Positions 41,550 through 51,158 are shown, numbered from the stretch's first letter. The stretch: 64,000 bases of DNA from JANWXD01 sp037446115 (GCA_037446115.1 JBBIJF010000006.1:1-64000), one strand, 5' to 3'. The notes: generated by a model from the letters alone, not told the origin. Made by a program: numbers and translations.

Positions 41550-44078
41550 ATGAAGAGTCGAGTCCTGCTGTTTTGCTGCTTTACTGCGCTCCTTGGTTAT
41601 TTCCTGGCCGCCCAGGGCGACGGCGTAGAAGCCGTCGAAATCAGCAAGGAGAACACGGATCTTTTGCCCGCGGGCAAGGAGGCCGACGGCATCATCGGCG
41701 ACTTCGTGTTGCGCAACGACAAGATTCATGCGCTCATTTCCGGGGCCCAGCCTCTGCGGCGCGCTAACATGTCCACCGAGTACGGCTACGTGCTCCAGGG
41801 GGTGCTTTACGATCTGGACCTTCGGGGAGCGGGCAACGATCAGATCACCGCTTTCCGGCCCGGCGGGCTGGGGCGGGAGGTTTCCTGGGTCCGCGTGGCC
41901 GAGTCGGGCGCCAAAGCGGGGGTCGTCGAGGTGGTCCGCACGGCCGCCAAAGGGAACGGGGTGTATGAGCGCCACGAATACCGTCTGGAGCCCGGATGGC
42001 AGCATCTGCTGATCACTTCCACCTGGCGCAACGAGACCCGCGAGCCGAAAGTCATCGCGCCCCAGCCGCTCTGGAAGGGCCTTTCGACGGAATGGACTGT
42101 CGGGGAGGTGCGCGTGGGTGACAGTATTGATCCTTTCGACAAACGGGCGTATGCCTGGGCGCCGGTGGGCGGTCCCATGGAAAAACAGGTCACGCTGAAG
42201 CCGGGCGAGGAGCGGACGTTTCGCGTCGTCCTGGGGGTGGCGGATTCGCCGCTGGCCGCCTATGGCGTTATCGCATCTCTGACGGAACCCTCGGGCGAAG
42301 TCTCCGGATCGGTTCTGGACAGCGCCGGCGAGCCCGCCGTTCACGGAAGCCTGATGGTGGCGGTGCGCGGCCAGCGCCTGCCGCATTACCCGGACGCCAA
42401 GGGCGGCCTGGCTTTGCGCCTGCCTGCCGGGCAATATCAAGCCGTTTTCGAGGACATCGGCCGCGACGCGGTGGAACGCGGCTTCACCGTGCAGCGGAAC
42501 CAGAGGACGGTGGTCGAGCTCAAAGTTCCCCCGGCCGCGCGCGTCCGCATCCAGATCCGCGACGAGCAAGGGCAGCTTTCGCCCGGCAAAGTGCAGTTCA
42601 TCGGCGTAGACGGAACCCCCACGCCCAACTTCGGTACCGATTACCGCGCCCGCGGCGGCGATCACCAATATCAGACTCACGACGGACACGTACTCCAGCA
42701 GGTACCGCCCGGCCGTTACCTGCTGCGCATCACGCGCGGGCCGGAGTACGAGCTTGCCGAACAAACCGTCGCGGTCGCCAAAGGACAGACCGTGGAGGTG
42801 GCGGTCACGCTCCGGCGCAGCGTGGACACAACCGGGTGGATCAGTGCGGACTATCATGCCCACTCCACACCGAGCGGCGATAACTATTGCAACACGGTGG
42901 ACCGCCTGATCAATTTTGCCGCCGAGCAGCTGGAGTTCGTTCCCACCACCGAGCACAACCGCATCTACGATTGGGGGCCGCTGATCGAGAAACTGGGGCT
43001 CAGCCGGTACCTGAAGACGGTCAAAGGAATCGAACTGACCGGAAGCGGACAACATCTGAACGCCTTTCCCCTGATTCAGGATCCCTTCGCGCAGAACGGC
43101 GGCGCGCCGGTGTGGAACTACGACCCGCGGATCAACGCCATCGTGCTGCGCAACTGGGGGACGCCGACGACGCATCCGGAGGGCTCGCGCTACGATACGG
43201 AAGCCAACGCCCGCAACAAAGTGCCGTACTTCGGCGGCGGTCCGGATCGCTGGGTGCAGGCCAATCACCCGGTGGTCGGCAACGTCTTTTTCGACCGCGA
43301 CGGAGACGGCGTGGTGGACGGCGGGTTCGCCGGATTTGAAAACCTGATTGACGCAGCGGAAACCTGGAGCACGGAGATTCTGAACCTGAGTCCCACCTAC
43401 AAGACGCACGGCGTTGCCGGCGGCGGCAATATCGGCCAGCAGAACCGCACCTTCGGCTGGCTGCAAATGCTCAACCAAGGACGCCGCGTCTGGTGCGTGG
43501 CGGTCAGCGATGCACACCGTGTTTTCGGCAACGGCGTAGGGTCATGGCGGACGTACGTGCAGAGTTCGACCGACGAACCGGCGCACATTAACCCCGCGGA
43601 AATCATTCGTAACTCCAAAGCCGGCCGCATGCTGATCACCAACGGGCCGTTCCTGAAGGTCACCACGGCGGATGGACTGCCGATCGGTTCCACGGTGGTG
43701 AGCGAGGGCGGCGTGGATTTGAACATTGAAGTGCAAGCTCCGAGCTGGATGGAAGTGGACCGCGTTCAGGTGCTGGTCAACGGGCGCCAGCCTGCCGAGT
43801 ACAACTTCACGGCGGCGAGCCATCCTTCGATGTTCCGCAAGGGCGTGCTCCGGTTCCGCGAGCGGGTGCACGTCAAGTTGCAGCACGACGCGCACCTCAT
43901 CGTGGTCGCCCTGGGCGAGAAAGCGGACCTCAAGAAGCTGTGGGGGCGGAACCCCTATGGCAACATGCATCCCATCGCGTACACGAATCCGATCTTCGTG
44001 GATGTGGACCACAACGGTTTTCAGGCAAACGGGGACACACTGGGGCATCCCCTGCTGGTGACGCCGAAAGGGGGATGA
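41550..44078 (+). CDS. exported CehA/McbA-type (PHP-like) metallohydrolase with N-terminal beta domains
   Basis: An 842-residue exported protein. ATG 41550 is preferred over the in-frame GTG at 41547 because GAGG lies 7 bp upstream. The signal peptide is SRVLLFCCFTALLGYFLAAQ. Residues about 30-240 are a beta-sandwich of unknown kind. Residues about 250-430 hold carboxypeptidase-regulatory-like beta repeats (VSGSVLDSAGEPAVHGSLMV). The PHP-type domain then begins with ISADYHAHSTPSGDN, whose HxH is the first metal ligand, followed by FVPTTEHNR, VQANHPVVGNVFF and CVAVSDAHRVFG, which supply further His/Asp ligands. The family includes carbaryl- and phosphoester-cleaving enzymes. Substrate unknown. 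Confidence 0.82.
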   Translation: MKSRVLLFCCFTALLGYFLAAQGDGVEAVEISKENTDLLPAGKEADGIIGDFVLRNDKIHALISGAQPLRRANMSTEYGYVLQGVLYDLDLRGAGNDQITAFRPGGLGREVSWVRVAESGAKAGVVEVVRTAAKGNGVYERHEYRLEPGWQHLLITSTWRNETREPKVIAPQPLWKGLSTEWTVGEVRVGDSIDPFDKRAYAWAPVGGPMEKQVTLKPGEERTFRVVLGVADSPLAAYGVIASLTEPSGEVSGSVLDSAGEPAVHGSLMVAVRGQRLPHYPDAKGGLALRLPAGQYQAVFEDIGRDAVERGFTVQRNQRTVVELKVPPAARVRIQIRDEQGQLSPGKVQFIGVDGTPTPNFGTDYRARGGDHQYQTHDGHVLQQVPPGRYLLRITRGPEYELAEQTVAVAKGQTVEVAVTLRRSVDTTGWISADYHAHSTPSGDNYCNTVDRLINFAAEQLEFVPTTEHNRIYDWGPLIEKLGLSRYLKTVKGIELTGSGQHLNAFPLIQDPFAQNGGAPVWNYDPRINAIVLRNWGTPTTHPEGSRYDTEANARNKVPYFGGGPDRWVQANHPVVGNVFFDRDGDGVVDGGFAGFENLIDAAETWSTEILNLSPTYKTHGVAGGGNIGQQNRTFGWLQMLNQGRRVWCVAVSDAHRVFGNGVGSWRTYVQSSTDEPAHINPAEIIRNSKAGRMLITNGPFLKVTTADGLPIGSTVVSEGGVDLNIEVQAPSWMEVDRVQVLVNGRQPAEYNFTAASHPSMFRKGVLRFRERVHVKLQHDAHLIVVALGEKADLKKLWGRNPYGNMHPIAYTNPIFVDVDHNGFQANGDTLGHPLLVTPKGG

Positions 44079-44094
44079 GGGAAGAGGGCTTCCC
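44079..44094 (+). terminator. possible terminator between convergent genes
   Basis: GGGAAG-AGGG-CTTCCC forms a 6-bp stem directly after the PHP-type gene stop and is followed by CTTCTGTT, a weak T-rich stretch. It lies in the 71-bp convergent gap before the htrA-like gene. Confidence 0.35.
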
Positions 44095-44149
44095 CTTCTG
44101 TTCGGGCGCGATCCACGCCCTGCGCCTTGTGGAAGCCCCCCTTGGAGCC

Positions 44150-45295
44150 CTACCCGCGCTCGGCGGGGGCCTCACCGAGACGCACGCGGACTTTGATCGT
44201 CCGGCCGTTGCGGTAGACGGTCAACTCGGCAACGTCGCCGGGGCGCTTGCGCGCCAGCGCCCGGCTCAGAGCATTCTGACTGTCTATCGGCCTTCCGTCC
44301 ACGGCCATGATCAAATCGCCGCCTACCGGGATCTCATACCGCCCGACGATGACGCTGGTGCGCGCCCCGCGCAGTCCCGCCTCCGCCGCGGCCGAGCCGG
44401 GCTCCACGCTCACGATGAGCGCACCGCCCTCGCCGGGCAAGTCCAGCGCCTCGGCCAGTTCTCCGGAGACGTACAAAGTGCGCACACCCAGATACGGGCG
44501 GGCATAGCGGCCCCGCGCCCGGTACTCCTCGAGCATCTCCTTGGCGCGGTTGATCGGCAGAGCGAATCCGATGCCGATGTTGGCTTGCCCCACGATGGCC
44601 GTGTTAATGCCGATCACGTTCCCCTGCGAATCCAGCAACGGCCCACCGCTGTTGCCGCGGTTGATCGCCGCATCGGTCTGGATCATGTCTTCGAGCGTCC
44701 CGCCCTCACTCTCGATCGAACGGTTCAGGGCGCTGATGACGCCCGTAGTTAGGGTGCCGGCCAGGCCGAAGGGGTTTCCGATGGCCAGCACCTTCTGGCC
44801 CACCTGTAAGTGGTCGGAATCCCCCAATCGCAGAAACGGCAATTTCTTCCGGGCGTTGATGCGCAGCAGCGCCAGGTCGTTGGCGGGATCCCGGTAGATT
44901 ACCTGTGCGTCGTAGGTGGAGCGGTCGGCCAGGGTCACCGAGACGCGCTGGGGCCGCCTTCCCACGACGTGGTAGTTCGTCAGAAGCAGTCCCGTCGGAT
45001 CGATCAAAAACCCGGAGCCGGAGCCTTCCACGGGGATGAGGCGCAGGAACCAGTCCTGCTGCAGCACCACCGTGGTGATATTCACCGTCGCCTGGCTGGC
45101 GGTCTTGTAGATCTCGATGTTGTTGAGCTCGTCGGCGCTGAGGCCGGCGCCGCGCGCCCGGTCCGGTTCGCTCCACAGACGTCCGATGCGTGTAACCGGC
45201 TCGGCGACGGACGGCGGGTTCCAGCGTTTGACCGAAGTCAGATAGACAAAGCCGGCCACCAGAGCGGCGGCCAGCACCCAGGTTCGCAGTTTCAC
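44150..45295 (-). CDS. HtrA/DegP-like serine protease with one PDZ domain
   Basis: A 381-residue membrane-anchored protease of family S1C. There is an N-terminal signal anchor (TWVLAAALVAGFVYLTSVKR). The catalytic triad is H109 (LLLTNYHVVG), D140 (DPANDLALLR) and S216 (INRGNSGGPLLDSQGNVIGI). One PDZ domain occupies about 275-375 (GALIVSVEPGSAAAEAGLRG ... GGDLIMAVDGRPIDSQNALS). One PDZ domain and an N-terminal anchor resemble DegS or the single-PDZ HtrA proteins. It would degrade or sense misfolded envelope proteins. The GTG start overlaps the coaE stop as GTGA. Confidence 0.93.
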   Translation of the reverse strand: MKLRTWVLAAALVAGFVYLTSVKRWNPPSVAEPVTRIGRLWSEPDRARGAGLSADELNNIEIYKTASQATVNITTVVLQQDWFLRLIPVEGSGSGFLIDPTGLLLTNYHVVGRRPQRVSVTLADRSTYDAQVIYRDPANDLALLRINARKKLPFLRLGDSDHLQVGQKVLAIGNPFGLAGTLTTGVISALNRSIESEGGTLEDMIQTDAAINRGNSGGPLLDSQGNVIGINTAIVGQANIGIGFALPINRAKEMLEEYRARGRYARPYLGVRTLYVSGELAEALDLPGEGGALIVSVEPGSAAAEAGLRGARTSVIVGRYEIPVGGDLIMAVDGRPIDSQNALSRALARKRPGDVAELTVYRNGRTIKVRVRLGEAPAERG

Positions 45296-45897
45296 GGCTC
45301 CAGGCTCCTGAGTTGATCATATACGGCCCGCACCTGCCGCAGGGTTTCCTCCTTGCTCCCCGAAGTGTCTATGACGTAATCGGCGAGCTTTCGTTTTTCT
45401 TCCAACGGCATCTGGCGGCGAAGGCGCGCGAGCACTTCTTCGCGCGTTCCGTCACCCCGCGCCACGGCCCTGGCCACCTGCTGCTCCTCACTACAGACCG
45501 CCACGATGAGCTTGTCGAAGCGGCGGTGCACGCCGGCTTCGATCAACACCGCGGCTTCCACGACGACGATGGCCCGGGGATCCTGCGCGGCAATGCGGCG
45601 CTCCTCGGCCTCGATCCTGCGCAACACCGGCGGGTGCACGAGCCGGGTCAGGACGTCGAGCCGCCCGGGATCGCCGAAGACTAAGGCCGCCAGTCGCCGC
45701 CGGTCCACCGTCCCGTCGGGCTGCAGAACAGCCGGTCCGAATTCCCGGAGGACGCCCTCATAGGCTTCCCCGCCCGGCAAGAGGACCTCATGGCCGATCC
45801 GGTCCGCTTGAAGGAGGTAGCAGCCCAGATCTCGCAGCGCTTCGCCGACGAAGGTCTTTCCCGTGGCGAGCCCGCCGGTCAGGCCCACTTTCAGCAT
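45292..45897 (-). CDS. coaE: dephospho-CoA kinase
   Basis: A 201-residue P-loop kinase that phosphorylates the 3'-hydroxyl of dephospho-CoA, the last step of coenzyme A synthesis. The Walker A motif is GLTGGLATGKT at residues 5-15. The CoaE segments HPPVLRRIEAEE and VVEAAVLIEAG are present, and the lid region is FDKLIVAVCSEEQQVARAVA. The length is normal. The ATG at 45897 overlaps the folD stop by 7 bp, and the stop overlaps the protease start by 4 bp, so folD-coaE-htrA form one tightly packed operon. Confidence 0.95.
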   Translation of the reverse strand: MLKVGLTGGLATGKTFVGEALRDLGCYLLQADRIGHEVLLPGGEAYEGVLREFGPAVLQPDGTVDRRRLAALVFGDPGRLDVLTRLVHPPVLRRIEAEERRIAAQDPRAIVVVEAAVLIEAGVHRRFDKLIVAVCSEEQQVARAVARGDGTREEVLARLRRQMPLEEKRKLADYVIDTSGSKEETLRQVRAVYDQLRSLEP

Positions 45898-46811
45898 CCG
45901 CGGAGTCTCCGCTCAGCCGCCTCCACGGTGTTGGCCATCAACATGGCAATCGTCATGGGCCCGACGCCGCCCGGTACCGGCGTGTAGGCTCCGGCGCGTT
46001 CGGCGGCATCCAAGGGGTTGACATCCCCGACCAGAATGCTCCCTTTGCGGTCGAACTCCTCCAACTTCGCCGGGTCGTTGCGGAAGATCGCCGCCAGGAG
46101 ATTGCGGTCCTGAACGCGGTTGATCCCCACATCAATGACAGTGGCGCCGGGCTTGATGCCGTCGGCGGTGATGGCGGCCGGCCGGCCCATCGCCGCCACG
46201 AGGATATCGGCGCGCCGGCACACTTCGGCCAGATTCCGCGTTTTTGAGTGGCAGATCGTAACCGTGGCGTGCTCGTGGAGGAGCATGAGAGCCACAGGCT
46301 TGCCGACGATGTCACTGCGCCCCACAACCACGGCTTCACGGCCTGCAATGGGAATCGCGTTCCGCTTCAAAATCTCCAGGATTCCCGAGGGAGTGCAGGG
46401 CCGCAATCCCGGGCGGCCGGTAGCCAGGCGGCCCACATTGAGCGGATGAAACCCGTCCACGTCTTTTTCTGGGTCCACGGCCAGCAGCACGGCCCGGGGA
46501 TCCACCTGAGAAGGCAGAGGCATCTGCACGAGGATTCCGTCAATCTCCTCGCGCCGGTTCAGAGACTCGACCAGCGCGATGAGGTCGGTCGTGGTCACCG
46601 CGGCCGGCGGGGTGTGGGTTTCACTGCGGATGCCCAGTTCCCCGCAGGCTTTCACTTTGTTCCTCACGTAGATGGCTGAAGCCGGGTTGTCGCCGGCCAG
46701 GATCACGGCAAGCCCCGGGGGCCGGCAGCTTGCAGCCAGGCGCTCGATGCGCGGCTTGAGCTCTGCAAAGATTTGCTGCCGCAGCCGGGATCCGTCGAGA
46801 ATTTGCGCCAT
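45891..46811 (-). CDS. folD: bifunctional methylenetetrahydrofolate dehydrogenase / cyclohydrolase
   Basis: I place the start at ATG 46811 (306 aa), which gives the usual FolD N-terminus AQILDGSRLRQQIFAEL. The longer frame to 46883 overlaps the permease gene. Motifs are YVRNKVKACGELGI with the catalytic Lys, DGILVQMPLPSQVD, KDVDGFHPLNVGRL, PCTPSGILEIL, the NADP loop VVVGRSDIVGKPVALML and the terminal PVPGGVGPMTIAML. It interconverts 5,10-methylene-, methenyl- and 10-formyl-THF. It lies 22 bp after the permease stop and overlaps coaE by 7 bp. Confidence 0.95.
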   Translation of the reverse strand: MAQILDGSRLRQQIFAELKPRIERLAASCRPPGLAVILAGDNPASAIYVRNKVKACGELGIRSETHTPPAAVTTTDLIALVESLNRREEIDGILVQMPLPSQVDPRAVLLAVDPEKDVDGFHPLNVGRLATGRPGLRPCTPSGILEILKRNAIPIAGREAVVVGRSDIVGKPVALMLLHEHATVTICHSKTRNLAEVCRRADILVAAMGRPAAITADGIKPGATVIDVGINRVQDRNLLAAIFRNDPAKLEEFDRKGSILVGDVNPLDAAERAGAYTPVPGGVGPMTIAMLMANTVEAAERRLRGC

Positions 46812-46833
46812 GATGCCGTCCGCTGCCGTTCGA

Positions 46834-48291
46834 TCAGGACGCCTGTTCGGCCTGCGCTGCGGCGTGCTGCCGGCGGCCCGCACGCAGCCGGAAGTGGTAG
46901 ACCAGCGCTCCCACGCTGATGGTCAGCGCCGCCGCTGCCGAAACCTTGGGCTGGAGCAGCGTCCCGTACAAGGTCATCCAGCCGCCCACCAAAATGAAGA
47001 CGGCCGGCAGAAGCGGGAACGCGAAGTCTACGACGCGCAGCCGCTGCCAGCCCGGCCGCTTGCGCAGCACGAAGAGCGAGGCTACGGCCAGCACGGCGAA
47101 GAAGTTCAGAGTAAAGCCGATATAGATGACCAGCTGGGGAAAAGGCGTAAGGGTCATCAGCATGGCGCACAGACCCTGCATCCAGATGGCGTGGACCGGG
47201 GTGTGCCACCGGGGGTCCACTTTGGCCGCGGCAGCCAGGAACGCGCCATTCTTGGCCATGGCGTAGTAAACGCGCGGCCCGATGGTGACCATGGCGTTTA
47301 CCGTGGATACCAGCGAGAGCGCCATCAGGGCGCTGAAGATGCCGGCCACGCCGGGGCCGAACAGCCGCGACGCCGTCAGCGCTCCGACGGCGATGACACC
47401 CTTCATTTCCTCGAGCGGGGCGGCATAGATGAACACCAGGTTGAGCGCGACGTACAAAGCCGCCACCAGCCCCGTACCACAGGCGAGCGCCAGCGGCAGC
47501 GTCCGTTCCGGGCTCCGCAGTTCTTCGGCGACGTAGGTGGCCGCGTTCCAGCCGCTGTAGCTGACATAAATCCAGAACAGGCTGATAGCGAACTGGGCGG
47601 CCAGCGGCGTCGCCGAGGTGCGCTCGGCCGGCATCGTGAAATGCTCCCAGTTTCCCGTTCCCGCCAGGAAGCCGAGGGCGACAAAACTGACGAGCACCAG
47701 CACCTTGGCGGAAGTCAAGACGTTTTGGATCCGCGCCACGCGCCGCACGCCGAAGAAGTTGAGCACGGTGAACAGGGCGATCAGGGCCGAAGCCGCCAGT
47801 TGAGCTCCGCCCAGCTTGAGCGCCCACGTTCCCGAGCCGATGACGTAGGGGGCGTTTTCCTGTTTGAGTGCAGGGAAAAAGTGGCCCACATAATCGGAGA
47901 ACGCCAGGGCGGCGGCGGCGATGGGCGCCGAAAAACCGGCGAAGAAAGAGACCCAGCCGGTCATGAAGCCCCAGGTGGGTCCGTAGGCCCGCGTGAGGTA
48001 GACGTACTCCCCTCCTGAGGCCGGGAAGTTCACGCCGAGCTCGGAATAACAAAAGGCCCCGACCAGCGCAAACAGGGCTCCGGCCACCCAGATGACGAGC
48101 ACGAGCAGGGGATCGCCCAGATCGCTGGCCAGAAAGCCCGTGGTGGCGAAGATGCCGGTGCCGATCATGTTGGAGACGACCAGCGCCGTGGCGCTGACGG
48201 CGCCGAGCTGGCGCAGCAGGCCGGCGCCCGCTTCCACGGGGACACCCGGCACCAGACTCTTGCGCGACGCCACGTGCACATTGTACGCCAC
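46834..48291 (-). CDS. APC-superfamily amino acid permease
   Basis: A 485-residue protein with about twelve membrane helices. The first helix has SNMIGTGIFATTGFLASDLG, the GxG(I)F substrate-binding motif of the APC superfamily. CYSELGVNFPASGGEYVYLTRAYG follows, as in LAT-type exchangers and related permeases. FWIYVSYSGWNAATYVAEEL marks helix 6-7. Substrate is unknown. The frame starts with GTG at 48291. A TACAAT box at 48280-48285 suggests that translation may in fact begin leaderless at the GTG at 48273. The gene is divergent from the methyltransferase gene and precedes folD by 22 bp. Confidence 0.9.
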   Translation of the reverse strand: MAYNVHVASRKSLVPGVPVEAGAGLLRQLGAVSATALVVSNMIGTGIFATTGFLASDLGDPLLVLVIWVAGALFALVGAFCYSELGVNFPASGGEYVYLTRAYGPTWGFMTGWVSFFAGFSAPIAAAALAFSDYVGHFFPALKQENAPYVIGSGTWALKLGGAQLAASALIALFTVLNFFGVRRVARIQNVLTSAKVLVLVSFVALGFLAGTGNWEHFTMPAERTSATPLAAQFAISLFWIYVSYSGWNAATYVAEELRSPERTLPLALACGTGLVAALYVALNLVFIYAAPLEEMKGVIAVGALTASRLFGPGVAGIFSALMALSLVSTVNAMVTIGPRVYYAMAKNGAFLAAAAKVDPRWHTPVHAIWMQGLCAMLMTLTPFPQLVIYIGFTLNFFAVLAVASLFVLRKRPGWQRLRVVDFAFPLLPAVFILVGGWMTLYGTLLQPKVSAAAALTISVGALVYHFRLRAGRRQHAAAQAEQAS

Positions 48292-48309
48292 GAAGTTTAC
48301 GATTCGGGT

Positions 48310-49041
48310 ATGCGCCCGAAAAACCCGTCAGCCTGGTATGGCACCATTTTTCCCGCCCCGCTGCCTGCGGTTCTGGCCGCGGCCGTGCTTGCCTGCGCCC
48401 AGGATCCCTACCGCGCGCAGAGGGAGCGCATGGTGCGCGATCAGATTGCCTCGCGCGATATCACCAACCCGGACGTGTTGCGCGTGATGCGCGAGGTTCC
48501 GCGGCACCTGTTCATTCCCGAATCACTGCGCAGCCAGGCGTACGAGGATCATCCGGTGCCGATCGGCTACGGGCAGACCATCTCCCAGCCTTACATCGTG
48601 GCGTTGATGACGCAGTTGCTCGAGCCGGCCAAGGATCACAAGGTGCTGGAGATCGGCACCGGATCGGGCTACCAGGCGGCGGTGCTGGCCCGGCTGGTCA
48701 AGCACGTCTACACGATCGAAATCGTTCCGGAGCTGGCACGGTCGGCGGCGGCGCGGCTCAAGCAGCTGGGCTACCTCAATGTCACGGTGCGCCACGGCGA
48801 CGGCTACCTCGGCTGGCCTGAGGAAGCGCCCTTCGACCGCATCATTGTCACAGCCGCCCCGCCCGAGCTGCCGCAGGCGCTCGTCGAGCAGCTCAAACCC
48901 GGCGGAAAGCTCGTGGCTCCGGTGGGCCGAACCGTGTTCGGTCAGGACCTCATCGTCGTGGACAAGGGCAAGGACGGCACGATCCGGCGCCGCTCCGTCA
49001 TCCCGGTCATGTTCGTCCCCATGGTGCCGGGCAAGCGGTAA
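48310..49041 (+). CDS. pcm: exported protein-L-isoaspartate O-methyltransferase
   Basis: From ATG 48310 the product is 243 residues, somewhat longer than the usual cytoplasmic enzyme (about 210). The extra N-terminus is a signal-peptide-like stretch, LPAVLAAAVLACAQD, with VLAC as a weak lipobox. The catalytic part is standard: RDITNPDVLRVMREVPRHLF, DHPVPIGYGQTISQPYIVAL, the SAM motif VLEIGTGSGYQAAVLA (about 112-127) and FDRIIVTAAPPELPQALVEQL. It methylates isoaspartyl residues in damaged proteins. An exported form raises the question of how SAM is supplied. It is divergent from the permease gene with only 18 bp between frames. Confidence 0.88.
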   Translation: MRPKNPSAWYGTIFPAPLPAVLAAAVLACAQDPYRAQRERMVRDQIASRDITNPDVLRVMREVPRHLFIPESLRSQAYEDHPVPIGYGQTISQPYIVALMTQLLEPAKDHKVLEIGTGSGYQAAVLARLVKHVYTIEIVPELARSAAARLKQLGYLNVTVRHGDGYLGWPEEAPFDRIIVTAAPPELPQALVEQLKPGGKLVAPVGRTVFGQDLIVVDKGKDGTIRRRSVIPVMFVPMVPGKR

Positions 49042-49175
49042 CTCCCCGCGCCGTTCCGCACGGCCTTGCCGAGCCGGACCGCGATTGCCTTGACAGCGGC
49101 CGGCACGCTTTGCCAGCCTATTCGAAAACCGTTACTTCGCGGGTTGTGCTCGCGGAGTACCGCTCGGGAGGCCCC

Positions 49176-51056
49176 ATGTTGTCTGGGAGGGTGTTTCTGG
49201 CGTCTGCGCTTTTTACAGCGCCGGCGTTGCTGCATGCTTCGCCGCAGACGCCGTCCATCGCCGCCGACGCACGCGGCACGGTTGACGATGTGGACGGCTC
49301 TGCCAGCGAAATGCGGCCCTACATTGAGCGCATGGTCGCTGACCGCGGCAGCCTGCTGCGCACGTACAACATCGAGGGATCGTCTTTGCGCGCCAAGCGC
49401 CTGCGAGAGTTCTACGAGGACTGGCTGGGAAGGCTGAACCGGATCCCCTTCGAAAGTCTGGCCGTAGACGGCCAGGCGGACTACGTTCTGCTGCGTCTGT
49501 TTCTGGAACGCGAGCTGTACCGGCTCTCCTTCGAGGAGCGCCGGAGGCAGGAGATTGCCGAACTGGTTCCTTTTGCGGAAACGATCCTGGCTTTGACCGA
49601 AGCCAGACGCGGAATGCAGCCGGTGGATCCGGCCCGTGCCGCAAGCACTCTGGCGGAGCTGGCGCGGAGCGTCGGGCAACTCCGGCGGACTCTCGAAGAC
49701 CGGTTGCGAACCCAGGAAGCCTCTGCCCGGGATCGCCGACGGCAAGTCCTGGCCGCGCGGGCGGCGCAATTCACAGGCGCCCTGCGGAACGCACTCCGAG
49801 CGTGGGCCGGGTTCTATCTGGGTTACGATCCGCTCTTTACCTGGTGGGTCGAAGAACCCTACCGCAAGGCGGATCAGGCGCTCGAAGAGTACGGAAATTT
49901 CTTGTGGGAGCGCCTGGCGGGCCAGCGCTCCCGGCCACCGGAGGCGCGCACTGGCGAAGAGCGCTCCGCGGGCCCGGCGGTTTCCAGCCGCCGCGTCCCT
50001 GCGGCGAGGCCGGGGGAAATCGAAGACATCATCGGCGACCCGATCGGCCGTGACGCTCTGATGGCCGAGTTGCGCTTCGAGTTGATTCCCTACACCCCCG
50101 AGGAGCTCCTGACCCTCGCCTGGAAGCAACTGAGCTGGTGCGAGGACGAATTGCGCCGAGCGAGCCGCGACATGGGGCTTGGCGAGGACTGGAAACAAGC
50201 TCTGGAACGCGTCAAGACCATGTATGTCGAGCCCGGCAAGCAGCCGGATCTGATCCGGGATCTCGCGCGCGAAGCGGAGGAGTTTCTGGATGCCCACGGG
50301 CTGATCACGGTCCCGCCGCTGGCCCGCGAGACGTGGCGCATGGAAATGATGCCACCCGAACGCCAGCTCGTTAATCCGTTCTTCACTGGCGGGGAGGTGA
50401 TTCGCATCAGCTTCCCCACCCATTCGATGGCGCATGAACAGAAGCTGATGAGCATGCGCGGCAATAACATCCCGTTCGCCCGCGCCACCGTGTTCCATGA
50501 GCTCATTCCGGGCCATCACCTGCAGGGCTTCGTGCACACGCGCTACCGCAGCTACCGCTCCCTTCTGGGCGGCACACCCTTCAACGGGGAGGGATGGGCG
50601 GTTTACTGGGAGATGCTGCTGTACGGCATGGGATTTCACAAGACGCCGGAAGACCGTGTCGGAGCGCTGTTCTGGCGCATGCACCGCGCCGCGCGCATCA
50701 TCTTTTCGCTGAGCTTTCATCTGGGCAAGATGGCGCCGGAGGAGTGCATCCGTTTTCTGATCGAGCGCGTGGGGCACGAGCCGGAAAATGCAGCGGCCGA
50801 GGTGCGACGGTCCTTCGGCGGCGCCTACAGCCCCCTCTATCAAGCGGCGTATCTGCTGGGTGCGTTGCAGCTCGAGGCGCTTCGCCGAGAGCTGGTGGAC
50901 TCGGGCAAGCTGACGCTGCGCGCGTTTCACGATGCCGTGATCCGCCAGAACCGGATTCCGATCGAGCTGATCCGGGCGGCGCTGACGGGCCAGAGGCTGC
51001 GCCGCGACTACAGTTCGCAATGGCGTTTCGCGGGAGATCTCGCCTCGCCTCAATGA
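49176..51056 (+). CDS. DUF885 family exported metallopeptidase-like protein
   Basis: The start at ATG 49176 (626 aa) has GGGAGG about 5 bp upstream and yields a signal peptide (RVFLASALFTAPALLHASPQ). The protein is mostly helical. The zinc motif HELIPGHHLQGF (about 440) is the HExxxGHH form typical of DUF885/M32-like gluzincins. The downstream GEGWAVYWEMLLYG supplies the third ligand Glu. ASRDMGLGEDWKQALERVK precedes it. Members are thought to be periplasmic dipeptidases or carboxypeptidases. The gene lies between pcm and glgP on the same strand with gaps of about 100-130 bp. Confidence 0.88.
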   Translation: MLSGRVFLASALFTAPALLHASPQTPSIAADARGTVDDVDGSASEMRPYIERMVADRGSLLRTYNIEGSSLRAKRLREFYEDWLGRLNRIPFESLAVDGQADYVLLRLFLERELYRLSFEERRRQEIAELVPFAETILALTEARRGMQPVDPARAASTLAELARSVGQLRRTLEDRLRTQEASARDRRRQVLAARAAQFTGALRNALRAWAGFYLGYDPLFTWWVEEPYRKADQALEEYGNFLWERLAGQRSRPPEARTGEERSAGPAVSSRRVPAARPGEIEDIIGDPIGRDALMAELRFELIPYTPEELLTLAWKQLSWCEDELRRASRDMGLGEDWKQALERVKTMYVEPGKQPDLIRDLAREAEEFLDAHGLITVPPLARETWRMEMMPPERQLVNPFFTGGEVIRISFPTHSMAHEQKLMSMRGNNIPFARATVFHELIPGHHLQGFVHTRYRSYRSLLGGTPFNGEGWAVYWEMLLYGMGFHKTPEDRVGALFWRMHRAARIIFSLSFHLGKMAPEECIRFLIERVGHEPENAAAEVRRSFGGAYSPLYQAAYLLGALQLEALRRELVDSGKLTLRAFHDAVIRQNRIPIELIRAALTGQRLRRDYSSQWRFAGDLASPQ

Positions 51057-51126
51057 CGGGCCTTCCCCGGCTGCCGGGCCAAGCCCTCTTGCGGTTGCCG
51101 CGCGGTCGCGCGACGGCCGCCCGCTC

Positions 51127-51135
51127 TGCTATGTT
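51127..51135 (+). promoter_or_regulatory. extended -10 promoter of glgP
   Basis: TGCTATGTT is a TGn extended -10 element 23 bp before the ATG at 51159. It gives a leader of about 17 nt. No -35 is evident. Confidence 0.4.
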
Positions 51136-51158
51136 GGAGTACACCCTTTCCTGATTTG

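Noticed and set aside
41430..43517. A 695-codon open frame on the minus strand
   Set aside because: It is antisense to the PHP-type protein, whose signal peptide and metal motifs support the plus-strand reading.
49091..49096. A perfect TTGACA between pcm and the DUF885 gene
   Set aside because: No -10-like hexamer is found at 16-19 bp, so it is not called as a promoter.
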